Assembly (NCBI GenBank): GCA_965206405.1 | Contig: CBDBJQ010000006.1 | Span: 1,612,001-1,676,000, forward strand | Length of the DNA: 64,000 bases | From: CBDBJQ01 sp965206405 | GTDB lineage: Bacteria > Pseudomonadota > Alphaproteobacteria > UBA8366 | Direction of reading: 5' to 3' | Shown: one piece after another, positions 26,618-35,775 of the stretch | Layout of the letters: every line of letters begins with the position of its first letter | Numbering within the stretch: position 1 is the stretch's first letter | The notes under the pieces: generated by a model | The model's database searches: none | What the model was told of the DNA's origin: nothing | What the model saw: only the letters and a program-made list of their open reading frames with translations | Translations under genes and position numbers: made by a program

Positions 26618-27397
26618 ATGCAACTGTTCGACCTTACCGGCAAGACCGCCGTGATCACCGGCTCGACCAAAGGCATCGGCAAGGCCATCGCCGAGCGCAT
26701 GGCCGAGCACGGCGCCAATGTCGTCGTTTCCTCGCGCAAGCCGGATGCCTGCGAGGCCGTGGCGGCGGAGATAAACGAAAAATGGGCGAAAGGCGGCCGG
26801 GCGATCCCGACCCCCTGCCACATCCACCACAAGGAGCAACTGCAGAATCTTGTCGATGTGACCACAGCCGAGTTCGGCGCCGTCGACATCGTCGTCTGCA
26901 ACGCCGCTGTCAATCCCTATCACGGACCGTCAGCCGAGATCCCGGACAGCGCCTTCGACCGCATCATGGAGTGCAACATCCGCAGCAACTTCTGGCTTTG
27001 CAGCATGGCCGCGCCGCAGATGATCGAGCGCAAGGACGGCGTGTTCATCATCATTTCCTCGATCGGCGGCCTCCGCGGCACGCCGTCGCTGGCTGCGTAT
27101 GGAATCTCCAAGGCGGCCGACATGCAGATGGCTCGTAACTTCGCTGTTGAATACGGCCCCCATAACATCCGTGCCAACTGCATTGCGCCCGGCTTGATCA
27201 TCACCGAATTCGCACGCGCCCTCTATGAAAACCCGGAGCGGCGGGCAAATCGCGAGGCGGCAACACCGCTTCGCCGGCTCGGCAAACCCGACGAGATCGC
27301 CGGCGCCGCCGTGATGCTGTCCGCGCCGGCAGGCTCCTATCTCACTGGACAGACCCTCGTCGTCGACGGCGGTATCATGGTTGCGCCGACAAGCTAA
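26618..27397 (+). CDS. SDR-family oxidoreductase (classical)
   Basis: A 259-residue short-chain dehydrogenase. The start at ATG 26618 gives the usual N-terminus; an upstream open extension to 26507 is unrelated. Cofactor motif TGSTKGIGKAIAE (about 13-25), NAA motif CNAAVNPY, catalytic Ser in IISSIGG and Y-x3-K in AAYGISKAAD, and C-terminal GQTLVVDGG. The SRKPDACEAV segment after the second beta strand favours NADP. Opens the + strand cluster SDR-acyl-CoA ligase-HCCA isomerase-leucine dehydrogenase (gaps of 23, 4 and 65 bp). Confidence 0.93.
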   Translation: MQLFDLTGKTAVITGSTKGIGKAIAERMAEHGANVVVSSRKPDACEAVAAEINEKWAKGGRAIPTPCHIHHKEQLQNLVDVTTAEFGAVDIVVCNAAVNPYHGPSAEIPDSAFDRIMECNIRSNFWLCSMAAPQMIERKDGVFIIISSIGGLRGTPSLAAYGISKAADMQMARNFAVEYGPHNIRANCIAPGLIITEFARALYENPERRANREAATPLRRLGKPDEIAGAAVMLSAPAGSYLTGQTLVVDGGIMVAPTS

Positions 27398-27420
27398 GTG
27401 CCAACGAGTTAGGTCAGGCA

Positions 27421-29097
27421 ATGCTGAAGCCAGGTCCGGATTACGAGACCGTCCGCCGCGCCTTTCGCTGGCAGGTGCCCCGGCACTACAACATCGGCGT
27501 TGACGTCGCCGACCGGATCGCTGTGGACCGCCCGGGGACAACCGCGCTCATCGACACCGGCCCGGACGGGACAGTCCAGGAATACAGTTTCCGGGATTTG
27601 GTGCGGCTCTCCAACCGCCTCGCCAATGCGCTTTGCAGCCTTGGCCTTAAGCCCGGCGACCGGGTCGGTATCCTGCTGCCTCAGACGCCGGAGACGGCGA
27701 TCTCGCACATTGCCTGCTACAAGGCCGGGTTCATCGTGGTGCCGCTGTTCACCCTGTTCGGCGAGGAAGCCCTCGAATACCGGCTTGCCACAAGCGGCGT
27801 TGCCGCACTGATCACCAGTGCTGCCGATCTGCCCAAGATCGCGGCGATCCGCGACATGCTCGAGGCGCTGGACCACGTTATTTCCATCGACAGCCCGCCC
27901 GCCGACAGCCCGGGAGCGGTCGTTCTCGCCTATCATGACCTCTGCGCCGCCGCCGCCGACAGCTTCCGGCCGGTCGACAGCCTGGCCGAGGACCCGGCAC
28001 TACTGATCTTCACCTCCGGCACCACCGGCCTCCCGAAGGGGGCGCTGCACGCGCATCGAACCCTGCTCGGCCACCTTCCCGGCGTGCAGTTTCCGCACGA
28101 GTTTCTGCCGCAGCCCGGCGACCGTTTCTGGACTCCGGCCGACTGGGCCTGGGCTGGTGGTTTGCTCGATGCGCTCCTGCCGGCGCTACATTTCGGGATT
28201 CCCATCGCCATCCACCGCAGCGGCAAGTTCGATCCCGAAGAGGCGTTCCGCATGCTCGCCGATCACGATCTGCGCAACCTCTTCGTACCGCCGACCGCGC
28301 TCAAGATGATGCGCCAGGTCTCGCAGCCGCGCGCGCGCTGGAACTATGCCGTCCGCTCAATCTTCACCGGCGGCGAAGCGACCGGCACCGAGCTTCTCGA
28401 GTGGGGTGAGGAGGCCTTCGGCATCACCCTCAACGAAGGTTACGGCCAAACCGAGTGCAACCTCGTAGTCGGCAACTGCGCCAAGATCATGCCGGTGAAA
28501 CCCGGCTCGATGGGTCGCGCTGTGCCCGGCCACGATGTCGCCGTGCTCGACGCCGAGGGCAATCCTCTACCGGCGGGAGAGACAGGTCGCATCGGCATCC
28601 GTGCGCCGGATCCCGTGATGTTCCTTGGCTACTGGAACGACCCGGAAGCAACCGAGGCCAAATTTGCCGGCGACTGGCTGACCACCGGCGATATCGGGCA
28701 GCAGGACGAGGACGGTTATCTCTGGTTTGTCGGCCGCGACGACGATCTGATCACCAGCGCCGGGTACCGTATCGGGCCGAGCGAGATCGAGGATTGTCTG
28801 ATGGGCCACCCCGCGGTCGCGCTGGCCGCCGCTATCGGCAAGCCGGATCCGATCCGCACGGAGATCGTCAAGGCCTTCATCGTGCCGGCCGAGGGCGTGA
28901 CCCCTGACGAGACGCTGGCCGCCGAGATCCGCGAGCATGTCCGCAATCGGCTCTCGGCGCACGAATACCCGCGCGAAGTGGCCTTCGTCGATTCCTTGCC
29001 AATGACGGCAACGGGCAAGATACTCCGCCGCGAATTGCGGGCGCACGAACGCGAATTGCGGGCGCAAGAAGAAGCGCAGGAAAACCAGGAGCGATAA
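27421..29097 (+). CDS. AMP-forming acyl-CoA synthetase
   Basis: A 558-residue adenylate-forming ligase that activates a carboxylic acid to acyl-CoA. P-loop FTSGTTGLPKGALH (about 196-209), GYGQTECNLVVGN, DIGQQDEDGYLWFVGRDDD with the hinge, AGYRIGPSEIED, and the catalytic lysine near the C-terminus in TATGKILRRELR. The size and the ADWAWAGG stretch place it near acetyl/medium-chain (AcsA/Acs-M) enzymes. The C-terminal tail contains a 7-residue in-frame duplication (RELRAHE, RELRAQE) from a 21-bp tandem repeat. Stop is 4 bp before the HCCA isomerase gene: same transcription unit. Confidence 0.93.
   Translation: MLKPGPDYETVRRAFRWQVPRHYNIGVDVADRIAVDRPGTTALIDTGPDGTVQEYSFRDLVRLSNRLANALCSLGLKPGDRVGILLPQTPETAISHIACYKAGFIVVPLFTLFGEEALEYRLATSGVAALITSAADLPKIAAIRDMLEALDHVISIDSPPADSPGAVVLAYHDLCAAAADSFRPVDSLAEDPALLIFTSGTTGLPKGALHAHRTLLGHLPGVQFPHEFLPQPGDRFWTPADWAWAGGLLDALLPALHFGIPIAIHRSGKFDPEEAFRMLADHDLRNLFVPPTALKMMRQVSQPRARWNYAVRSIFTGGEATGTELLEWGEEAFGITLNEGYGQTECNLVVGNCAKIMPVKPGSMGRAVPGHDVAVLDAEGNPLPAGETGRIGIRAPDPVMFLGYWNDPEATEAKFAGDWLTTGDIGQQDEDGYLWFVGRDDDLITSAGYRIGPSEIEDCLMGHPAVALAAAIGKPDPIRTEIVKAFIVPAEGVTPDETLAAEIREHVRNRLSAHEYPREVAFVDSLPMTATGKILRRELRAHERELRAQEEAQENQER
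29029..29070. repeat. 21-bp in-frame tandem duplication at the 3' end of the acyl-CoA synthetase gene
   Basis: Two units, 29029-29049 and 29050-29070, differ at one position and add seven residues to the C-terminal tail after the catalytic lysine motif. The duplication keeps frame. Confidence 0.85.
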
Positions 29098-29101
29098 ACC
29101 T

Positions 29102-29698
29102 ATGGCCAAGCACGTCGATTATTACTACAGCCACATTTCGCCCTGGACCTATCTCGGAACCCGGAAGTTCTACGACATCGTCAAGGCCAACGGGGCCACG
29201 ATTGACTTCAAGCCAGTCAGCCTCGGCGAGATCTTCCCCGTCTCGGGCGGTTTGCCTCTGCCCAAGCGCGCACCGCAGCGTCAAGCCTACCGCATGTTCG
29301 AGCTCAAGCGCTGGCGCGAATACCGCGACATCCCCCTCACCCTGGAGCCGGCTTTTTTCCCAGCCGATGACACGGGCGCGGCCCGTATTGCAATCGCCGC
29401 CAAGCTCGATGGTGCAGATATCGCCGATTTGTCCCATGCCCTGCTTCGTGCGGTCTGGGTCGAGGAACGCAACATTGCCGATGAGGCGACGCTGGCGGAA
29501 ATCGCTTCTAACGAAGGGTTCAACGGCAACAAGCTTCTTGACGACAGCAAGAATCCCAAGGTCCAGGAAACCTTCGAGGCCTACACCCATGACGCCATCG
29601 CACAGCAGGTGTTTGGTGCCCCGACCTACCTCATTGATGGCGAGCCGTTCTGGGGTCAGGACAGGCTGGAATTCGTCGAGCACGCCCTCGCTAGCTGA
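29102..29698 (+). CDS. 2-hydroxychromene-2-carboxylate isomerase family (kappa-GST/DsbA fold)
   Basis: A 198-residue thioredoxin-fold protein. N-terminal VDYYYSHISPWTYLGTRKF carries the S-P-W motif with the catalytic Ser used by kappa-class GST and HCCA isomerase. FKPVSLGEIFPVSGG, LPLPKRAPQRQAYR and FGAPTYLIDGEPFWGQDRLEFVE at the C-terminus match the family. The characterised enzyme is glutathione-dependent and isomerises a naphthalene catabolite; most homologues act on unknown substrates. A second, divergent member is at 61.1-61.7 kb. Co-transcribed with the ligase upstream. Confidence 0.9.
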   Translation: MAKHVDYYYSHISPWTYLGTRKFYDIVKANGATIDFKPVSLGEIFPVSGGLPLPKRAPQRQAYRMFELKRWREYRDIPLTLEPAFFPADDTGAARIAIAAKLDGADIADLSHALLRAVWVEERNIADEATLAEIASNEGFNGNKLLDDSKNPKVQETFEAYTHDAIAQQVFGAPTYLIDGEPFWGQDRLEFVEHALAS

Positions 29699-29763
29699 CC
29701 CGCGACCACCCATATCGTCTGCATCACTGCAGAACGACCCCAAAGCCACCGGGACATCAGGCC

Positions 29764-30798
29764 ATGGATATCACGCGACAGGAAGGAGTCGAGGGCTACG
29801 AAGAGGTGGTCCGGGCCCGCGACGAAGCTTCCGGCCTCGACGCTTACATCGCCATCCACAATTCCTCCCGGGGCCCTGGCCTCGGCGGCTGCCGGATGTG
29901 GCAGTATGCCGATGATGCCGAAGCCCTCGAGGATGTGCTGCGTCTCTCCCGCGGCATGACCTACAAGAGCGCGCTGGCCGATATCCCCTATGGCGGCGGT
30001 AAATCGCTGATCCGCGCCGACATCGCCGGCGACCGAGACCGCACGAAACTGATGCAGGCGATGGCGCGGTTTGTTGCCGCGCTCGAAGGCCGCTACGTCA
30101 TTGCCGAGGATGTCGGTACCTCAACGAACGACATGGCGATCATTGCCAAAGAAACCTCCTTCGTTTCCGGGCTCGAGAATGCCGGCGGCGATCCCTCGGA
30201 GGCCACTGCCTGGGGGGTTTTTCATGGCATCGGTGCCAGTCTCGAACAGCGCCTCGGCCACCGCGACTGGGCCAGGACCAGCGTCGCCATCCAGGGTCTC
30301 GGCCATGTCGGATGGCACCTCGCGCGCATGCTACGGGAAGCCGGGGCCAATCTTTCGGGAACGGATGTGAACGAAGAACGCGTCGCGGCAGCAACGAAGG
30401 AGTTCGACCTCACCCCGGTTGACCTCGATGCGATATTCGATCTCGAGGTCGACGTGCTCGCACCCTGTGCGCTTGGCGCTATCGTCAACGACGACGCCAT
30501 CGGGCGCCTCAAGGCCACAATCATCGCCGGTTCGGCCAACAACCAGCTCGCCGAGGACCGCCACGGCGATGCGCTCCAGGAGCGCGGCATTCTCTATGCA
30601 CCGGATTACGCCATCAACGCCGGCGGCGTGATCAACATCCACCACAGCCGGCTTCCCGAGGGCTACGATCACGATCGCGCCTTCGAGCACACCGCGCGCA
30701 TCGGCAATGTTCTTACGAGCATCTACAAGCGGGCCGAGCAGGACGGCATCTCGACCGCCGCCGCCGCCGATCGCGTCGCCGAAACCCGATTCCAGTAA
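29764..30798 (+). CDS. Glu/Leu/Phe/Val-type amino-acid dehydrogenase
   Basis: A 344-residue NAD-dependent dehydrogenase, closest in plan to leucine dehydrogenase. The substrate domain holds RLSRGMTYKSALADIPYGGGKS, with the catalytic lysine in GGGKS, and VIAEDVGTSTNDMAIIA. The Rossmann part has IQGLGHVGWHLARML (about 178-192). It would convert a branched-chain amino acid to its 2-oxo acid. Its end is duplicated: a 23-bp tandem repeat spans the stop codon at 30796-30798. Last gene of the SDR-ligase-isomerase-dehydrogenase cluster. Confidence 0.9.
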   Translation: MDITRQEGVEGYEEVVRARDEASGLDAYIAIHNSSRGPGLGGCRMWQYADDAEALEDVLRLSRGMTYKSALADIPYGGGKSLIRADIAGDRDRTKLMQAMARFVAALEGRYVIAEDVGTSTNDMAIIAKETSFVSGLENAGGDPSEATAWGVFHGIGASLEQRLGHRDWARTSVAIQGLGHVGWHLARMLREAGANLSGTDVNEERVAAATKEFDLTPVDLDAIFDLEVDVLAPCALGAIVNDDAIGRLKATIIAGSANNQLAEDRHGDALQERGILYAPDYAINAGGVINIHHSRLPEGYDHDRAFEHTARIGNVLTSIYKRAEQDGISTAAAADRVAETRFQ

Positions 30799-30826
30799 TT
30801 CCGGAAACCCGGTTCCAGTAGTCCCG
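30781..30826. repeat. 23-bp tandem duplication spanning a stop codon
   Basis: Units 30781-30803 and 30804-30826 share 20 of 23 positions. The first unit contains the last codons (ETRFQ) and stop of the leucine-type dehydrogenase, so the second is a non-translated copy of the gene end, located just before the converging permease gene stop at 30829. Confidence 0.85.
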
Positions 30827-30828
30827 GA

Positions 30829-32541
30829 TCAGTTGCTCTCAGCGCGGGCTCCGAACTGGGTTCCGGGGCGCGAGCCTGCGACCGCCAGGGAGCCGACAAT
30901 CACCGGCACAATTCCCGCCAGCACGATGGCCAGCGCGGCTGCAGCACTCTCTTCCAGCAATTCATCGCTCGCCCGCTGGTAGACAAAAGTTGCCAAAGTT
31001 TCGAAATTGAACGGCCGGAGCAGGAGTGTCATCGGCAGCTCCTTCATGCACTCAACGAACACCAGCAACCCCGCCACAATGAAGCCCGGCGCCATCAGCC
31101 GGACATGGATGCGCCAGAACACGATCAGCGGAGTCAACCCGAGATTGCGGGCGGCGTCGTCCATGCTGGGTGTGATCTTGGCAGAAGACGCTTCGACCGT
31201 ACCGAAAGAAACGGCCAGAAAACGCACCACGTAACCGACAATGACCGCCAGCACTGTGCCGGTGACCAGAAGGCCCGTGGAAAAACCAAAGGTCGACCGC
31301 GCGAAGTCGTCGAGCGCATTTTCGAACGTGGTCAGCGCGATGATTGCGCCAACCGCCAGCACCGCGCCGGGAATGGCGTAGCCAAGCACCGCAAGCCGGG
31401 ACACCGCGTGCATTATGCGCCCGCCGTGAAAGCGTATCCCGCAGACCAGCAGTGTGACGGCAATCACCGACAGGACCGCAGCGGATATCGAAAGCCCGAT
31501 GCTGTTGAGGGCGAGGCCGACAAATCCGCTGGCCAAGGCTTCCTCGATATGGGTTGCCGCATAGGTGACAAGAATGCCGGCCGGGATGCCGAAACCGAAG
31601 CTGACCGGCGCCAGGCAGGCAAGCGTTGCCCCCGCCGCCCGCACACCTCGCAACTCATAGGGAACGATCGACCGGAAGCGCACACGCGCGGACTGGAATT
31701 GACGGCCGCCACGCGCAAGGCGCTCGAATACCAGGAGCACGACGATCACGATAAGCGGAATGCAGGCGAGCTGTGCTGCCCCGGCCAGGTTATTCAGGCC
31801 CAGCCAGACATCGAAGATCCCCGTCGTCAGAGTCGGCACGGCAAAGAACTCGACCGCCCCGAAATCGTTCAGCGTCTCCATCAGCGCGAGTAGCACGCCG
31901 GCGGCGATGGCCGGACGCGCCATCGGCAGGCCGATACGACGGAAAATACTCCCGGCAGATTGGCCGAGCATCCGGCCCGCTTCGAGCATCCCTGTCGATT
32001 GCATGACGAAAGCCGCGCGGGTGACCAGGTAGACGTAGGGGTAGAGAACGAGGGAAAACAGCGCGATCGCACCGCCAAGACTGCGGATTTCGGGAAACCA
32101 GTAATCACGCGCCGATTCCCATCCGGCAGTGGCCCTCAGTGCCCCTTGCACCGGCCCGGCGTATTCCAGTAGATCCGTGTACACATAAGCGATGACATAG
32201 GTCGGCACGGCGAAGGGCAAAAGCAGCGCGAAATCCAGGATCCTGCGCCCCGGAAACCGGCACATGGTGACCAGCCAGGCGCATCCTGTGCCAATGACGG
32301 CGGTGCCGACGGCCGTGCCCGCACCCAGCCACAGTGTGCCTTCGAGATAGCGCCACAGTACGCTCGAGGCGAGATGCCGCCACAGATCCAGGTCGGGGGT
32401 GAGCGCCGTCCAGAGAACGGTGGCAAGCGGTATCGCGGCGGCTGCGGCGACGGCAATGCTGCCCATGGCCCATAGCGGCCGACCCTGCCCGAGGCGTAGC
32501 GGCTCCCCGCGCGACAGCGTTCCCGTCCACAGGACTGTCAT
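30829..32541 (-). CDS. fbpB: Ferric iron ABC transporter permease (FbpB-type, two permease domains)
   Basis: A 570-residue inner-membrane protein with about twelve hydrophobic helices in two homologous halves, as in FbpB/SfuB/HitB. Each half has an EAA-type cytoplasmic loop: EAGRMLGQSAGSIFRRIGLPMA and DDAARNLGLTPLIVFWRIH, with the conserved G at the expected spacing. It lies 30 bp downstream of the periplasmic binding protein gene. No FbpC ATPase gene is adjacent: the next gene on either side is unrelated, so the ATPase must be encoded elsewhere. Confidence 0.93.
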   Translation of the reverse strand: MTVLWTGTLSRGEPLRLGQGRPLWAMGSIAVAAAAAIPLATVLWTALTPDLDLWRHLASSVLWRYLEGTLWLGAGTAVGTAVIGTGCAWLVTMCRFPGRRILDFALLLPFAVPTYVIAYVYTDLLEYAGPVQGALRATAGWESARDYWFPEIRSLGGAIALFSLVLYPYVYLVTRAAFVMQSTGMLEAGRMLGQSAGSIFRRIGLPMARPAIAAGVLLALMETLNDFGAVEFFAVPTLTTGIFDVWLGLNNLAGAAQLACIPLIVIVVLLVFERLARGGRQFQSARVRFRSIVPYELRGVRAAGATLACLAPVSFGFGIPAGILVTYAATHIEEALASGFVGLALNSIGLSISAAVLSVIAVTLLVCGIRFHGGRIMHAVSRLAVLGYAIPGAVLAVGAIIALTTFENALDDFARSTFGFSTGLLVTGTVLAVIVGYVVRFLAVSFGTVEASSAKITPSMDDAARNLGLTPLIVFWRIHVRLMAPGFIVAGLLVFVECMKELPMTLLLRPFNFETLATFVYQRASDELLEESAAAALAIVLAGIVPVIVGSLAVAGSRPGTQFGARAESN

Positions 32542-32546
32542 CGTGA

Positions 32547-32580
32547 CCGTTCCGCGACCAGCACCGTTCCGCTACCAGCC
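32547..32580. repeat. 17-bp tandem duplication spanning the FbpA stop codon
   Basis: Units 32547-32563 and 32564-32580 (ACCGTTCCGCGACCAGC and ACCGTTCCGCTACCAGC) differ at one position. The fbpA stop codon (32572-32574, - strand) lies in the second unit; the repeat occupies most of the 30-bp spacer to fbpB and so may affect the translation of fbpB. Confidence 0.85.
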
Positions 32581-33612
32581 GACTCGGTCAATCAGGCGCT
32601 GGGCTTTCGGCGCCAGCCGGGCGATCTCCGCCAGCGATAGATCATCGCTCCGGAACCGCCCCCAGGAGCGCAGCTCGTCGCTCCAGCCGGCATCGGGGTT
32701 CACCGGGTATTCGTAGTTCTGCGCCGCATAGAGTTCCTGGGCGACAATATCGGCAAGGAACTCAATCAGCCTGACCGCATTCTCGCGATTCTTCGCATGT
32801 TTAGCCACGCCGGCGCCGGAAATATTCACATGTGTTCCGCGATCGCCCTGGTTGGGGAACACCAGGCGCACGGATCCCGCCCATTTCTTCTGTTCCGGTT
32901 TCTTGTCGTTGAACTTCATCTTGCCGAAATAGTAACTGTTCATGATGGCGGCATCGCACACGCCTTCGTAGATCGCGCGCGCCTGGGCGCGGTCATTGCC
33001 CTGCGGTTTGCGGGCAAAATTAGCGACGATGTCACGGACCAGTTGCTCGGCCCCGGCTTTGCCGTGATGGGCGATCAGGGAAGCGACCAGAGCCCGGTTG
33101 TAGACATGGCCGCCCCGGCGGGCGCAGATGCGGCCCTTCCATTCGGGTCTGGCGAGATCCTCGTAACGCAGTAGCGTGTTTGCCGGAACGCGCTTCGACG
33201 ACACCGCGACAATGCGCGCCCGAAGGGTTAGGCCGACCCAGCGTCCCTGCGGATCCCGGAACCGCGCCGGCACCGACTGCGTGATCTTCGAAGAGGATAT
33301 CGGCTGGAGCAGCCTCGCATCCGCATGGGCCTGGAGCCGGGAGATATCGGCCGTGAGAACCACATCGGCCTTGGTGTTCCGTCCCTCGCGCTTGATCCGT
33401 TCCAGGATACCTTTCCTGGCGAAAATGGTTTTCACCTTGATGCCGGTCGCTTCGGTGAACTTCGCAAGTATGGGCTCGATCAGGAATGGCTGGCGATAGG
33501 AATAAAGGTTGACCTCCCCGGCCGCCGCGGACGAGGCTGCAAACGGGGCCGTGGCAAGAATACCGAAGACAAGCAGGGATAGAATGACAGCCGCTCTGGG
33601 CACGATTTTCAT
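32572..33612 (-). CDS. fbpA: Ferric iron ABC transporter substrate-binding protein (FbpA-type)
   Basis: 346 residues from ATG 33612; an extension to 33714 is not supported. Signal peptide about 1-31 (hydrophobic core AAVILSLLVFGILATAPFAA ending ASSAAAG). The mature protein begins EVNLYSYRQPFLIEPILAKF and carries the tandem tyrosines MNSYYFGKMKF that coordinate Fe(III) in FbpA-type proteins, plus VFPNQGDRGTHVNISG. Binds ferric iron, presumably delivered by a citrate or siderophore route, and passes it to FbpB. A Fur-like box lies upstream. Confidence 0.94.
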   Translation of the reverse strand: MKIVPRAAVILSLLVFGILATAPFAASSAAAGEVNLYSYRQPFLIEPILAKFTEATGIKVKTIFARKGILERIKREGRNTKADVVLTADISRLQAHADARLLQPISSSKITQSVPARFRDPQGRWVGLTLRARIVAVSSKRVPANTLLRYEDLARPEWKGRICARRGGHVYNRALVASLIAHHGKAGAEQLVRDIVANFARKPQGNDRAQARAIYEGVCDAAIMNSYYFGKMKFNDKKPEQKKWAGSVRLVFPNQGDRGTHVNISGAGVAKHAKNRENAVRLIEFLADIVAQELYAAQNYEYPVNPDAGWSDELRSWGRFRSDDLSLAEIARLAPKAQRLIDRVGW

Positions 33613-34036
33613 AGGTATGATTTCCTCCAGTTTGCCAAACGGCAAAGCCTCACAATCCTGCCCCCTGGAACCAGCAGAGAACCGGTACTCTCCGGCAACG
33701 GATATTTGAGCCACGACCGCTATGAATTGCGATCAATAATCGCTATTAGTGCAATTGATAATCATTCGCAATATATTTTTGCCGTTCTCCCCCGGTCATA
33801 ATGAGCCCGGATCGGCTTGCAGAAATACTTTGCGCGACAGTTGCCGCGCCCCGAGTAAAACTGCCTTCTCTGCCAAGCAAGACGGGAACCTGTTGGTGAC
33901 CGAAGCCATGCTGGCAACGCTATCGGCAAACTTGGTATCCAGCTGGCTGCGCTTGGCCGACCCACCCTCCCAGTATCACAGTATCTCTGCGGTTCTGGAT
34001 TCGCCTGTAAACGCGTGAGGCTGTAGTCTCCCGCGC
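33613..34036. other. Divergent intergenic region (iron transporter / MFS)
   Basis: About 420 bp between fbpA and the + strand MFS gene. AT-rich at 33720-33785 where the Fur-like sequence lies (listed separately). The remaining 33790-34020 contains no convincing gene. Confidence 0.45.
33751..33769. promoter_or_regulatory. Fur-like iron box upstream of fbpA
   Basis: GCAATTGATAATCATTCGC at 33751-33769 contains the core GATAATCATT (33757-33766), identical to the centre of the classical Fur consensus GATAATGATAATCATTATC. It is about 140 bp upstream of fbpA. Iron transport genes in alphaproteobacteria are usually repressed by Fur, RirA or Irr; I cannot tell which would bind. Confidence 0.45.
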
Positions 34037-35230
34037 ATGCCTCCGCGGAGCCGCATGCGCACCGATATTTTCCTGCTTGCGATCTGCCAGGCGCTGTTCA
34101 TGACAACGTCATCGGCCATTATCGCCAGCACCCCGCTGATCGGCCTTGCCCTGGTTTCCGAAGGGAATACAACCCTCGTCACCCTGCCGCTCGCCCTGCA
34201 GTTCATCGGCATGATGACAACCGCCATGCCGGCTTCGCTCTACATGCGACGGGTCGGGCGCAAACTCGGTTTCCTCACCGGCGGCTTCATCGGCGTCTGT
34301 GGTACCGCCATCGGTGTTGCAGCGATCATCGCCGGAAGCTTCCCGCTGTTCTGCCTCGCCTCGCTGATAATCGGCAGCTTCAAGGGCTTCTGTCATTATT
34401 TCCGCTTCGCCGCCGCCGATGTGGCCAGCGAGCAGTACCGCAGCCGCGCCATCTCGCTGGTGCTGGCCGGCGGCGTGGTTGCTGCCTTCACCGGCCCAAA
34501 CCTGGCGATTTTCACCAAGGATTTGATCAGCGCGGCAGAGTTCGCCGGCATCTATGCATCCATGTCCATCGTCTGTCTTGCCGCCGGCCTCATTCCCCTT
34601 CTCGTCAACCTGCCTCCGCCCGTCCAGGAGGAAACCACCCAGCCGATGCGGCCGCTCGGCATCATCATGCGCCAGCCCAAGTTCATCATCGCGGTTATCG
34701 CAGTCGCCTTCGGCTATGTCGTGATGTCGTTCCTAATGTCGGCGACGCCGCTGGCCATGTCATCGCATGGCTTCGTCTTCGGTGATTCGGCCTTCGTGAT
34801 CCAGGCACACATTCTCGGCATGTACGTGCCGGCCTTCTTCACCGGGCATCTGGTCCAGCGTTTCGGCATCGCCAACATCCTGCTTGCCGGAACCATGATC
34901 CTGGTCGTCTCTATTGGCCTCAATCTGACTGGCGTTACCTTCGCCCACTTCCTAGTTTCGCTGATCTTGCTCGGTCTCGGGTGGAATTTCCTGTTCGTCG
35001 GCGGCACCATTCTTCTTACCAGTTGCTATGAACCGCATGAGAAAACCAAGGCCCAGGGCATGAACGAGGTCTGCGTCTGGACCTGTGTTGCGCTCGCCGC
35101 TTTTTCCTCGGGCGTCGTCCACAGCGCGCTTGGATGGGAGGCCGTTAATCTGACAATGGCCCCCTTCGCTGCGGCCGTCTTCATTTCGGTGCTCTGGCTC
35201 CGCTTCCGGCCACGCGCCCTCGAAGCCTGA
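34037..35230 (+). CDS. MFS transporter
   Basis: A 397-residue permease with about twelve hydrophobic helices. Start at ATG 34037 (MPPRSRMRTDIFLLAICQALF). Loop 2-3 signature MRRVGRKLGFLTGGFIG matches G-x3-D/R-R-x-G-R-[RK]. It is distant from the other MFS proteins of the window (its first helix lacks YYGWVVI). The pattern with conserved MSATPLAMSSHGF and MNEVCVWTCVALAAFSSG is shared with uncharacterised DHA-type members. Substrate unknown. Single gene. Confidence 0.85.
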   Translation: MPPRSRMRTDIFLLAICQALFMTTSSAIIASTPLIGLALVSEGNTTLVTLPLALQFIGMMTTAMPASLYMRRVGRKLGFLTGGFIGVCGTAIGVAAIIAGSFPLFCLASLIIGSFKGFCHYFRFAAADVASEQYRSRAISLVLAGGVVAAFTGPNLAIFTKDLISAAEFAGIYASMSIVCLAAGLIPLLVNLPPPVQEETTQPMRPLGIIMRQPKFIIAVIAVAFGYVVMSFLMSATPLAMSSHGFVFGDSAFVIQAHILGMYVPAFFTGHLVQRFGIANILLAGTMILVVSIGLNLTGVTFAHFLVSLILLGLGWNFLFVGGTILLTSCYEPHEKTKAQGMNEVCVWTCVALAAFSSGVVHSALGWEAVNLTMAPFAAAVFISVLWLRFRPRALEA

Positions 35231-35276
35231 TACGCTTCAGATCTGACGCGAAAGTGCGTTTCGGTCTCCGCGCAAG

Positions 35277-35741
35277 TTAGTACGGCGTTCCGTCCTTGTG
35301 CGTGAAGACCCACTTGCCGTCGCCATCCTGCCCGGCCTTGATGTCGTCCCGGGGATATTCCGCGCCATCGCCGGGGTTCCGGTCGCCGATCTCCAGATAG
35401 ATAACGTCGCTGTCTGAGCGGTTGACTAGCTGGTGTGCTGTGCCCGCAGCCGGAAAACCGGCGCACTGCCCCAGCTGCATAGCCACTTCCTCGTCCTCGG
35501 TTATGAGGGTTGGCTCGCCCTCCAAGATGAAAATAAACTCATCCTGCACCGTGTGGCGATGGAACAAGGCGGACTGCCCGCCCGGGGCCAGCCGCGTCAG
35601 GTTCACGCCGAAGCTCTTGAGTCCAAAAAAATCCCCCAACCGGCGCTTTTGCCTGGCAGTCATCAGGTTCGCAAACGGCTCCGGATAGTTCGACGTTTTT
35701 GTCTGGACAGGCACCGCTGCCGCTTCGGTCATCGTTGGCAT
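35277..35741 (-). CDS. Cupin-domain protein
   Basis: 154 residues. A single cupin barrel: motif 1 ALFHRHTVQDEFIFILEGEPTL (G(X)5HxH(X)3,4E(X)6G type, with HRH metal ligands and Glu) and motif 2 QCAGFPAAGTAHQLVNRSD (with its histidine). This subfamily (Ala-x-Pro-G type, about 155 residues) is usually annotated as cupin or auxin-binding-like. It may isomerise or bind a small acid. It lies downstream of the HIU-hydrolase-like gene (34 bp) and the ThDP enzyme on the same strand. Confidence 0.88.
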   Translation of the reverse strand: MPTMTEAAAVPVQTKTSNYPEPFANLMTARQKRRLGDFFGLKSFGVNLTRLAPGGQSALFHRHTVQDEFIFILEGEPTLITEDEEVAMQLGQCAGFPAAGTAHQLVNRSDSDVIYLEIGDRNPGDGAEYPRDDIKAGQDGDGKWVFTHKDGTPY

Positions 35742-35775
35742 TGTTTTATCCTCTTTAGGTTTTGGTTTTCTTTGG

